From Oscillospiraceae bacterium (GTDB taxonomy: Bacteria > Bacillota > Clostridia > Oscillospirales > Acutalibacteraceae), in the NCBI GenBank assembly GCA_003520555.1, contig DOUO01000025.1, positions 1-11,945 on the forward strand: DNA of 11,945 bases. The letters are read 5' to 3'. The translations under genes were made by a program, and so were the position numbers. Position 1 is the first letter of the stretch, and each line of letters begins with the position of its first letter. The notes beneath the pieces are model-generated. The model made no database searches. It was given only the letters and a program-made list of their open reading frames with translations, and had not been told where the DNA came from. Shown here piece after piece: positions 1 to 6,467 of this stretch.

Positions 1-13
1 TACTGATACCGAT

Positions 14-45
14 AATAAAAAACGGACGGGCTCAAAACCCGTCCG
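14..45 (-). terminator. Rho-independent terminator after the mgsA-like gene
   Basis: A perfect 8-bp stem (CGGACGGG at 23-30 pairing with CCCGTCCG at 38-45) encloses a 7-base loop. On the minus strand it is followed by a U-run corresponding to the A-tract at 17-22 and further A/T bases to 14. It begins 15 bases past the stop codon of the mgsA-like gene, so it should end the minus-strand transcript. The structure is read directly from the sequence. Confidence 0.92.
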
Positions 46-60
46 CAATATTCGTTTGGT

Positions 61-456
61 TTACTTTAAAATATTTCTCCAGTCAAGATCGCCGCGCTCA
101 AGACCGTGAATAAGGACTTCCGCTGTGGCGATATTTGTCGCGACGGGGATATTGTGCATATCACAAAGACGGAGCATGTCCATATCGTTTGCCTCGTTGG
201 GCTTTGGATTAAGAGGATCTCTGAAAAACAGAAGCATGTCGATTTCATTGCAGGCAATGCGCGCGGCAATTTGCTGGCTGCCGCCCTGAGAACCGGACAA
301 AAACTTCTGCACAGTAAGTCCTGTTGCTTCCGAAACCATTTTTCCCGTTGTGCCGGTCGCGCAGAGATTGTTGCGGCTTAAAACTCCGCAGTACGCGATG
401 CAGAACTGTACCATAAGTTCCTTTTTTTCATCATGAGCAATAATGGCTATATTCAT
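61..456 (-). CDS. Methylglyoxal-synthase-fold protein lacking key catalytic residues
   Basis: This 131-residue protein aligns along its whole length with methylglyoxal synthase (MgsA), which converts dihydroxyacetone phosphate to methylglyoxal and phosphate. Conserved features seen are IAHD (residues 6-9), the phosphate-binding ATGTTG (33-38), SGSQGG (54-59), FFRDPLN (77-83) and the C-terminal NIPVATNIATAE segment. However, the E. coli catalytic base D71 (in GGDQQ) is Ser60 here (GGSQQ, codon AGC at 277-279). The HDPD stretch carrying H98 and D101 reads NEAN (87-90). His19 and D91 equivalents (H8, D80) remain. The start is ATG with GGAGGA upstream. It lies 44 bases after minD, matching the position of mgsA at the end of clostridial min/rod clusters. 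By homology it would be annotated mgsA, but normal synthase activity is doubtful; a phosphate-ligand-binding role is an inference. Residue numbering for E. coli is from memory. Confidence 0.85.
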   Translation of the reverse strand: MNIAIIAHDEKKELMVQFCIAYCGVLSRNNLCATGTTGKMVSEATGLTVQKFLSGSQGGSQQIAARIACNEIDMLLFFRDPLNPKPNEANDMDMLRLCDMHNIPVATNIATAEVLIHGLERGDLDWRNILK

Positions 457-500
457 AATCCGTCTTCCTCCAAACTTAATAAATTACGCAAATCAGTTTT

Positions 501-1238
501 TTACATTTGCAGCGGAACGCGCTGCCCGTCAACTCTTTTCGCAAGCCTGTCGAACGCCGAAAGCGAAGAGTTGAATTCAATACCTGCCGCGCCGCGCTGC
601 ATGATGACCGAAATGTCAACGCTGAACGGCACAACGGCGATAAGCCTGGTTTGCGACGCGTCGATTACAGCGTCCAAATCCTCATAAAAGCCAAGCTTTT
701 TAAACATTTTTTTGTCAAAGCGGTTGATTACCAGACGTATGTCTTTAATGCCCGCCGCCTCAATCTTTTTTCTGACCTTGACTCCGCCCCGAACCGAGGT
801 GGGTTCGGCGTTGGCGACAATAATCGCGCGGTCGGCGGGAGCAGCGGCAGTGACAAAGCCTGAGCCGATTCCTGCAGGCGAATCGATTATTACATAGTCA
901 AAGTTATTCTTAACCGAATTTACAAGCTGCCTGAAAACCGAAGGGCTGAGTTCGTTTTCCGCGTCAAACGGAGCAGCCATTAGGTAGAGGTTGTCATTGT
1001 GCCGGCTTTTGTAAATTGCCTCTCCAAACGTACAGTTGCCGCACACGGCGTCGGAAGCGTCAAAAAGGATATCCTGCTCAATATCAAGCATAATGTCCAA
1101 TCCGCGCATACCGCTGTCGCTGTCAATCAGCAGCACTTTTTTACCTTGTTTTACAAGCGCAACCGAAAGGCAAATACAGACGGTTGACTTGCCGGTGCCG
1201 CCTTTTCCGGAAGCGACAACAATTACATTGTTCATCAT
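501..1238 (-). CDS. minD: MinD-like deviant Walker A ATPase without membrane-targeting tail
   Basis: This 245-residue P-loop ATPase belongs to the MinD/ParA (SIMIBI) class. It has the deviant Walker A motif GKGGTGKST (11-19) with the signature lysine K12 and K17, the switch segment IDSDSGMRGLD (38-48) and IIDSPAGIGSGF (117-128). MinD normally dimerises on ATP, binds membrane through a C-terminal amphipathic helix and recruits MinC to block misplaced division. Here the protein ends at VPLQM, the point where Bacillus MinD runs on into a linker and the basic amphipathic helix. The conserved Asn of GLRN is Gly46, and the VRDxD segment is VRGGV (149-153). Neither minC nor minE is adjacent. The ATG at 1238 is chosen (GAGG seven bases upstream); a second ATG follows at 1235. 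The fold is certain; a classical Min role is not. It may instead be a soluble ParA-like ATPase. Confidence 0.85.
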   Translation of the reverse strand: MMNNVIVVASGKGGTGKSTVCICLSVALVKQGKKVLLIDSDSGMRGLDIMLDIEQDILFDASDAVCGNCTFGEAIYKSRHNDNLYLMAAPFDAENELSPSVFRQLVNSVKNNFDYVIIDSPAGIGSGFVTAAAPADRAIIVANAEPTSVRGGVKVRKKIEAAGIKDIRLVINRFDKKMFKKLGFYEDLDAVIDASQTRLIAVVPFSVDISVIMQRGAAGIEFNSSLSAFDRLAKRVDGQRVPLQM

Positions 1239-1255
1239 AATACTACCTCTAAATT

Positions 1256-1284
1256 ATTTTATCACAAAACATTATAAAGAGCAA
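1256..1284 (-). promoter_or_regulatory. Candidate sigma-A promoter for minD and the mgsA-like gene
   Basis: On the minus strand, TTGCTC (1279-1284) is separated by 17 bases from TAAAAT (1256-1261), and the -10 is preceded by TGA, giving an extended -10. A second TATAAT (1271-1276) lies inside the spacer. The site sits in the 168-base mrdA-minD gap, close enough to the minD start at 1238 to leave only a very short leader. The -35 matches only at TTG, so this is a moderate prediction. No convincing terminator was seen after mrdA, so read-through from upstream is also possible. Confidence 0.5.
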
Positions 1285-1406
1285 CAAGCGCACGCAATTA
1301 TTTTCACACAAACTTTTTGTAAATATTTTAGTTATTCTTGCCAAAACCGCGCCGCAATTTCATCCTTTTGCACAAAGTATTGTGTCTTACTTGCGGACAG
1401 GCACTA

Positions 1407-3431
1407 TTATTTTTGGGAATCGGTTTTTGTATTTTTAAAATATTCGTCAAGCAAATCCTTTGCGACCTGCATTGAGTACGAGCCCTTTACGCCGTGCTCA
1501 AGCACAACGGCGACAGCAACCTCGGGATTTTCGTATGGCGCGTAACAGATAAATGTGGTGTGGTCGGATCCGGAATTTTCCGCTGTTCCGGTTTTTGCGG
1601 CAACCTTAACCTTGTAATCGCCGAAAACCGAATGAGCGGTGCCGCTTTCGCTTTGGGTAACGCTGAGCATTGCATCCTGCACGGTTTTCATGTTTTTTTC
1701 CGAAACTCCGCTTGTGTCAACCTTTTCCGCCTTATCAAAGCTTTTTATTGTCTTTTTCCGCTCATAATCAGTAATTTTTTCGACCAGGTGGGTTTTCAGA
1801 CGCGTTCCGTTGTTCGCGATTGTTGCCGCGTAGGTTGCCAGCTGAACCGGAGTAAACGCGTTGTCAGACTGACCGATTGCCGCTGAAACGGTGTTTCCGG
1901 CTTCCCACACGGTGCTGTCGCGTCCGGCAAGCGTTCCGCGCGCCTCGTCAATTTCCACTCCGGTATATTCGCCGAAGCCGAGCTTTTCGGCATAGAGATA
2001 CATGTTTTCAATTCCGAGCCTTCTGCCGGTTTCAGCAAAGTAACAGTTGCAGGATTCGGTTATTGCGCCTTTTAAATCCTCGTCCTCATGGCGGTGCATA
2101 CACTTAACCACGTTGGTAGGATAATAGTCGTATTTTCCGTTGCAGAAAACAGAGGTGGACGGCGTGATTATTTTTTCCTCAAGCGCCGCCAAAGCCACAC
2201 AGGGCTTGAAAACCGAGCCCCACGCGAAGGTTCCGGTAAACGCGCGGTTAAACATGGGCGAGTTTTTGTTTTGAGAAAGCTTTATATAATAATCGCCGTA
2301 TTCGCTGTATTTATTAAGGTCGTAGGTGGGGTAGCTTGCCGCCGCCAAAACAGAAAAATCTTTTACTCCGAGCATTACCGCCGCGCCTGATTCGCAGTCC
2401 TCGCCCTGAAGGTTTTGTCCCTTGTTTTCCATTTCAGCCTCGCCGTAAGCCTTGGCTTCCCTGATGTTTTTTTCAAGCGATTTGGCGGCAACCTCCTGCA
2501 AACGGCTGTCGAGTGTTAAATATATTGAATTGCCGGGCTTGGAATCAATTGTCTCAACCGTGTCTATAATTGAGCCGCCTGAATTTTTGCGAATGATTTT
2601 TGTTCCGCCCTCACCCTTAAGCTCCTGCTCAAACGCCTGCTCGATTCCGAATTTTCCGACGGAATCGGTAAGGCTGTATTCCTTTTCGGTTTTGCTGAGC
2701 TCGTCGTATTCCTCCTGCGAAATCGCGCCCAGCGCGCCCAGAATATGCGGCGCGAGGCTTGCGTTTTCCGCCCTTCTTACAAGATAAGTCTGAACCTCAA
2801 CTCCGCTTATACCCTGGGTGCTTTCGCTTACCGCGTTCATCGCTCCGCGGCTGATGTCATCCGAAAACACATATGGCTTTGAGTTGGAATAGCCGTTTTT
2901 TTCCATGCCGTAGCGCACGGAAAGGATTTTGCGGAGCTGTTCCGGTGTGTAGCCGTCGGGAATTGAGTAACGCTCCTTCAGCGCGGAAACACACTGCTCC
3001 GCGGAAGCGCCGCTGTTTAAATCGCAAAGCTCTTTAAGCTCCTTTACTTCGTCGTCCTGCTTTTCCTTAAAGCCGTAGCCGCCGTTATATATAACAGGTA
3101 AAATGTCGTTCCATTTATCGCCCGTTTTTTCAAGCGCGGAAATCAGCCTGAGCGTGGTGTTGCTCAGTTTGGACTCGTCCGTGTACAGCTTGTCTATAAC
3201 TATTTTGTAACGGGTGCCGTTAACAACCATTCCCACGCCGTTTCTGTCAAGAATTTCACCGCGCACGGCGTCGGTCTGAACCGAATAGTTTGTGGATTTT
3301 GCCGAGATAAGCTTGTATTGACTGCCGTGAATAAGCTGCCAGTCCGCAAGGCGCACGGTGAAAACAGCCATGCACACAACCGATATAATTATGCAGACGG
3401 TAAACGGTGTTTTAAGCCTTGATTTTTTCAC
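1407..3431 (-). CDS. mrdA: Penicillin-binding protein 2 (elongasome class B transpeptidase)
   Basis: This 674-residue class B PBP cross-links peptidoglycan during side-wall growth, normally partnered with RodA. An N-terminal membrane anchor (about residues 9-29) is followed by the dimerisation/pedestal domain (RGEILDRNG at 58-65) and a C-terminal transpeptidase domain. All three active-site motifs are present: SVFK (406-409, nucleophile S406), SCN (460-462) and KTG (613-615). No PASTA domain is seen, which with the mreBCD context favours PBP2 over FtsI/SpoVD. Cysteines and histidines (C430, C444, H446, H448, C461) cluster between the SxxK and SxN motifs. The start is GTG at 3429-3431 with AGGAGG six bases upstream; an out-of-frame ATG overlapping it runs straight into TGA. 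It lies 55 bases after mreD; in that gap only a GC-rich short direct repeat is visible. rodA is not in this window. Confidence 0.93.
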   Translation of the reverse strand: MKKSRLKTPFTVCIIISVVCMAVFTVRLADWQLIHGSQYKLISAKSTNYSVQTDAVRGEILDRNGVGMVVNGTRYKIVIDKLYTDESKLSNTTLRLISALEKTGDKWNDILPVIYNGGYGFKEKQDDEVKELKELCDLNSGASAEQCVSALKERYSIPDGYTPEQLRKILSVRYGMEKNGYSNSKPYVFSDDISRGAMNAVSESTQGISGVEVQTYLVRRAENASLAPHILGALGAISQEEYDELSKTEKEYSLTDSVGKFGIEQAFEQELKGEGGTKIIRKNSGGSIIDTVETIDSKPGNSIYLTLDSRLQEVAAKSLEKNIREAKAYGEAEMENKGQNLQGEDCESGAAVMLGVKDFSVLAAASYPTYDLNKYSEYGDYYIKLSQNKNSPMFNRAFTGTFAWGSVFKPCVALAALEEKIITPSTSVFCNGKYDYYPTNVVKCMHRHEDEDLKGAITESCNCYFAETGRRLGIENMYLYAEKLGFGEYTGVEIDEARGTLAGRDSTVWEAGNTVSAAIGQSDNAFTPVQLATYAATIANNGTRLKTHLVEKITDYERKKTIKSFDKAEKVDTSGVSEKNMKTVQDAMLSVTQSESGTAHSVFGDYKVKVAAKTGTAENSGSDHTTFICYAPYENPEVAVAVVLEHGVKGSYSMQVAKDLLDEYFKNTKTDSQK

Positions 3432-3486
3432 ATTGCGCCTCCTTTCGCTTTTTCGGCCGCGCCGCGTAATGCCGCGTCACGGTTAT

Positions 3487-3996
3487 TTAATATTTTCTTG
3501 TAAAGCTTTTGTGGATAAAGCCGTTAATTATATAAAGTATAACCGACGCAAGCAGCGTTAAAATCACGCGCGAAATGTATCTGCTTAAAAACAGCTCCCA
3601 CGAGCCGCCGCCGAAAGCGCGGAATATAATAAAATACAAAATCAAAACCGCCGCCGCGCCTGCCAGCGAGGTTATTATGAACGTAAACATAGTCGCGTTT
3701 AAATATGTACCTCTGAAATAATGAATTACCGCGCAGACTATTGTAAGCGTTACGGCAAAATAGCCGACGGTTCCGCCGCTGTTCAGGTCGGAGATTATTC
3801 CGCACAGCGCGGCGAAGATTATTGACGGAATAAAATCCTCAAACGCGGTTACGCTGAGCGCCAGCGCCAGCAGCAAAAACGGCTTTGCGCCGAAGATTTC
3901 AGGCAAAAGGCGCGGAGTTGACTGCAAAACCGCAAGCAAAACAAGCTCCAGCGCGTACGCCAAATATTTGAAAAAGGCGCGGTTACTGCTTTTCAT
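3487..3996 (-). CDS. mreD: Rod-shape-determining membrane protein MreD
   Basis: This 169-residue protein is almost entirely hydrophobic, with about five or six membrane segments (roughly residues 11-30, 39-55, 57-70, 76-93, 100-125 and 138-160). That size and topology fit MreD, the integral membrane subunit of the elongasome that works with MreC to control RodA-PBP2. Sequence identity in MreD is weak in general, so the call leans on position between mreC and mrdA and on topology. The ATG at 3996 has AAGGTAAAGGG just upstream and lies inside the end of mreC, a 14-base overlap that suggests translational coupling. The last residues are basic (HKSFTRKY), consistent with a cytoplasmic C-terminus. 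Confidence 0.88.
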   Translation of the reverse strand: MKSSNRAFFKYLAYALELVLLAVLQSTPRLLPEIFGAKPFLLLALALSVTAFEDFIPSIIFAALCGIISDLNSGGTVGYFAVTLTIVCAVIHYFRGTYLNATMFTFIITSLAGAAAVLILYFIIFRAFGGGSWELFLSRYISRVILTLLASVILYIINGFIHKSFTRKY

Positions 3997-4819
3997 TTCC
4001 CTTTACCTTGCCTTTCGTGCCAAAGTCGGTTATTACCGCCGCCGACGTTATGTAACGCACGTCCTCATAGGGCTTGATTACCGCGTAACGCGAGGCGTCG
4101 TAGGAATTAAACTCTACGCTTTCCACTTCGCCTATCAAAAGTCCGCCGGGATACACTCCGCCGTCGCCTGATGTGACAATCATGTCGCCTTTTTTGATTT
4201 TGTTATTTTCGGCAAGGGTTGTCATTGAGGTTTTGTTCTTTTCGCAAAGCGCCGCGCTGCCGTTGATTATTCCGTTGTCGCCGCTTTGCTTGTCCGCGGC
4301 GCCCGCCTTAGTGTCGGGAGAAAGAATTGTTTTTACCTTGCAGGTTGACGCGTCAGCCTGGCAAACCCAGCCCACAAGCCCGTTTTCGGTGATTACGGGA
4401 TTGTTTACGCTTATCCCGCGGGAAGTCCCCTCGTCAAGCGTAAAGGAATAAAAATCATCGTTTACGTCACGCTTGATTACGTTTGCGGGCGTCATTTTAT
4501 AGGACGGATTGTCCTTTTTAATGTCAAGCAGCTTCTTAAGCCTTTCGTTTTCCCGTTTTGTTTCAAGGTAGTCGGAAAGCTGATTTCTGAGCTCGGCGTT
4601 TTCGCTTTCAAGGCGTTCAAGCTCAGCCTTAATTTCCTCGGAAGAAGCCGAGTCAAGGCTTGCGGCTGCCGCGGCGGAAACCTGAAAAAGCCCTTTTGTC
4701 ACCGCGTTTATTCCGCTTGAAACAAACGAGTTTTCCTCGAGAGACAAAACGCTCATCAATGAAATTATGATGAGCGTGATGATTAAAGCTTTAAGATTTT
4801 TGTCGTTTATTCTTCTCAT
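3983..4819 (-). CDS. mreC: Rod-shape-determining protein MreC
   Basis: With the ATG at 4819 the product is 278 residues. It has a short basic N-terminus (MRRINDKN), one membrane segment (about 10-26), a coiled coil rich in Glu and Leu (about 60-100) and a double beta-barrel domain (about 110-262) with the family-typical GLVGWV (147-152), GDMIVTSG (211-218) and PGGLLIGEV (224-232). MreC is the extracytoplasmic scaffold that forms filaments and activates PBP2. The reading frame stays open upstream to 4921, but a start there would overlap mreB by about 90 bases and add a non-homologous basic/acidic leader, so the shorter start is preferred. It begins ten bases after the mreB stop. Its ribosome binding site is weak (GAAAGAAA), suggesting coupling to mreB translation. 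Confidence 0.92.
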   Translation of the reverse strand: MRRINDKNLKALIITLIIISLMSVLSLEENSFVSSGINAVTKGLFQVSAAAAASLDSASSEEIKAELERLESENAELRNQLSDYLETKRENERLKKLLDIKKDNPSYKMTPANVIKRDVNDDFYSFTLDEGTSRGISVNNPVITENGLVGWVCQADASTCKVKTILSPDTKAGAADKQSGDNGIINGSAALCEKNKTSMTTLAENNKIKKGDMIVTSGDGGVYPGGLLIGEVESVEFNSYDASRYAVIKPYEDVRYITSAAVITDFGTKGKVKGNEKQ

Positions 4820-4829
4820 AGCGTTTCTT

Positions 4830-5843
4830 TCATCGTCTGTTGTGCTTATACTGAATTCCCTGAGCCTTGCTGAGTCTTTTTCCGGCGCCGTCAACAACGC
4901 AGTCAAGCGGACGTTTTGCAACGTGAACGGGCATGCCCGTCTGCTGCATTACAAGCATATCAATTCCCCTGAGCAGCGCTCCGCCGCCCGTGAGCATTAT
5001 TCCGCGGTCAATAATATCGGCGGAAAGCTCGGGAGGAGTTTTTTCCAATGTGGTTTTTATGGCTTCAATAATGGTGTTAAGCGGATCGGCAAGCGCTTCC
5101 CTTACCTCAGCCGCCGAAATGGTGATGTCGTTGGGCAGGCCGTCAACCAGGTTTCTGCCCTTTACGGTCAGGGTTTCCTCGTTATCGTAAGGATACGCCG
5201 AACCGATTTTTATCTTGATATTTTCGGCAGTGCGTTCACCGATAAGCAGGTTGTAGTTGCGCTTGATGTAGGTTGAAATTGCCTCGTCAAACTTGTCGCC
5301 GGCAACCCTTACCGAGCACGCGGTAACGATGTCGCCCAGCGATATAACCGCAACCTCGCTTGTGCCGCCGCCGATGTCAACAACCATGCTGCCGGTGGGT
5401 TCGTCAACCGGCATTCCCGCGCCGATTGCCGCCGCCATCGGTTCTTCTATCAAAATGACCGGGGGCTTTGCGCCCGCCTGATACGCCGCGTCCTCAACCG
5501 CCTTGCGTTCAACCTCCGTAACGCCCGTGGGCATACAGATAATTACGCGGGGCTTGCTGAAAATACCCGGCTTTACCGATTTCTTTATAAAATGCTGAAG
5601 CATTTTTGCCGTGATTTTAAAGTCGGCAATAACGCCGTCCTTAAGCGGTCGAACCGCCACAATTGAACCGGGCGTTCTGCCTATCATATCCTTTGCCTGC
5701 GAACCGACGGCAAGCACGGTGTCGGTGCGCACGTCAACCGCGACAACCGACGGTTCACGCAAAATTATTCCCTTGCCCTTTAAGCAAACAAGAGTGTTCG
5801 CGGTGCCGAGGTCAATTCCGATATCCTTTGAAAAAGAAAACAT
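4830..5843 (-). CDS. mreB: Actin-like rod-shape protein MreB
   Basis: This 337-residue protein is a full-length bacterial actin that forms membrane-bound filaments and orients side-wall peptidoglycan synthesis. The nucleotide-binding signatures are clear: phosphate-1 IDLGTANT (10-17), phosphate-2 [12 protein letters not shown] (154-165) and the adenosine motif [11 protein letters not shown] (283-293). The connecting [13 protein letters not shown] segment (104-116) and the C-terminal [11 protein letters not shown] (312-322) are also typical. The N-terminal MFSFSKD resembles the short membrane-proximal start of Firmicute MreBs. The ATG has AAGGAG upstream at good spacing. It heads the mreB-mreC-mreD-mrdA set and follows dut after a 78-base gap that may carry an internal promoter. 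Confidence 0.97.
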   Translation of the reverse strand: MFSFSKDIGIDLGTANTLVCLKGKGIILREPSVVAVDVRTDTVLAVGSQAKDMIGRTPGSIVAVRPLKDGVIADFKITAKMLQHFIKKSVKPGIFSKPRVIICMPTGVTEVERKAVEDAAYQAGAKPPVILIEEPMAAAIGAGMPVDEPTGSMVVDIGGGTSEVAVISLGDIVTACSVRVAGDKFDEAISTYIKRNYNLLIGERTAENIKIKIGSAYPYDNEETLTVKGRNLVDGLPNDITISAAEVREALADPLNTIIEAIKTTLEKTPPELSADIIDRGIMLTGGGALLRGIDMLVMQQTGMPVHVAKRPLDCVVDGAGKRLSKAQGIQYKHNRR

Positions 5844-5873
5844 TTTATCGCTCCTTTTCGTTTTGTTAACATG

Positions 5874-5885
5874 GTATTATAATAC
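5874..5885 (-). promoter_or_regulatory. Perfect 12-bp palindrome containing a -10-like TATAAT upstream of mreB
   Basis: GTATTATAATAC is its own reverse complement and contains a consensus TATAAT, 31 bases upstream of the mreB start. No good -35 element lies 16-18 bases further up (best is ATAAAA), and there is no TGn extension. It could be the -10 of an internal mreB promoter that needs an activator, a small operator, or only AT-rich spacer. The palindrome is seen directly; the role is a guess. Confidence 0.3.
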
Positions 5886-5921
5886 TACACTTATAACCTT
5901 TTATGTGTCGAAGCGTGGCGG

Positions 5922-6362
5922 TTATTTTTTGCCCGTAGAACCAAAACCGCCCGCTCCGCGCGCGGTGTCGCTGAGCTGCGAAACCTCTTCCACGGCCGGC
6001 ACAAACACCGGAGCTATAACCATTTGCGCGACGCGCTCAAACGGCTCAATAACATACTCCCTGTCCGAAACGTTGCAAAGCCCTACGCAGATTTCTCCGC
6101 GGTAGTCGCTGTCAATTACGCCTACGCCGTTTGAAAGACATACGCCGTGCTTTACGCCCAAGCCGCTGCGTGCGTACAAAAACGCCGCGCAGCCGTTGTC
6201 CGGAAGCTCAATAGCAATTCCGGTGGGAATTATTTTGAGCCGGCCGGGCGAAATCGTGACAGCTTCGTCAATGCAGGCGTACAAATCCATTCCCGCGGAA
6301 CCGTTGGTGGCGGTTTTGGGAATGCGCGCGTTTTCCTTAAGCTTTTTTATTTTTAAAACCAT
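5922..6362 (-). CDS. dut: Trimeric dUTP diphosphatase
   Basis: This 146-residue enzyme hydrolyses dUTP to dUMP and pyrophosphate, keeping uracil out of DNA and feeding dTMP synthesis. All five dUTPase motifs are present in order: AGMDLYA (23-29), ARSGLG (64-69), GVIDSDYRG (81-89, with uracil-pocket Asp84 and Tyr87), ERVAQ (109-113) and the P-loop-like RGAGGFGSTG (135-144). Length fits the homotrimeric family. The ATG at 6362 has AAGGAAG upstream. It lies between the U32 gene and mreB in the same direction, so it probably shares their transcript. A minus-strand TATAAT at 6384-6389 sits just upstream but lacks a recognisable -35, so separate expression is uncertain. Confidence 0.97.
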   Translation of the reverse strand: MVLKIKKLKENARIPKTATNGSAGMDLYACIDEAVTISPGRLKIIPTGIAIELPDNGCAAFLYARSGLGVKHGVCLSNGVGVIDSDYRGEICVGLCNVSDREYVIEPFERVAQMVIAPVFVPAVEEVSQLSDTARGAGGFGSTGKK

Positions 6363-6467
6363 GATTATTCTTCCTTTATATTAATTATACTTAACGCGGA
6401 TTTTTGCGTGCGTGTTTTATTTTCTTGTATATTTATTCACGCCGTATTCATCGCGATTGTTGAAAAA

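Noticed and set aside
1371..1384. Hairpin CACAA-AGTA-TTGTG just after mrdA as a terminator
   Set aside because: The stem is only five weak base pairs and no U-run follows on the minus strand.
1036..1545. A 169-codon plus-strand frame spanning the minD start and the mrdA end
   Set aside because: It is antisense to minD and mrdA at both ends, has no family features and no convincing ribosome binding site.
3461..3477. Direct repeat GCCGCGT (3461-3467 and 3471-3477) between mreD and mrdA as a regulatory array
   Set aside because: Two short GC-rich copies only, in a region of generally GC-rich low-complexity sequence, with no further support.
4820..4921. N-terminal extension of mreC by 34 residues
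   Set aside because: It would overlap mreB by about 90 bases, precedes the normal basic start and membrane anchor of MreC, and a suitable ATG at 4819 sits ten bases after the mreB stop.
6384..6389. Minus-strand TATAAT upstream of dut as a promoter
   Set aside because: No -35-like hexamer at 16-18 bases and no extended -10, so it was not listed as a promoter.
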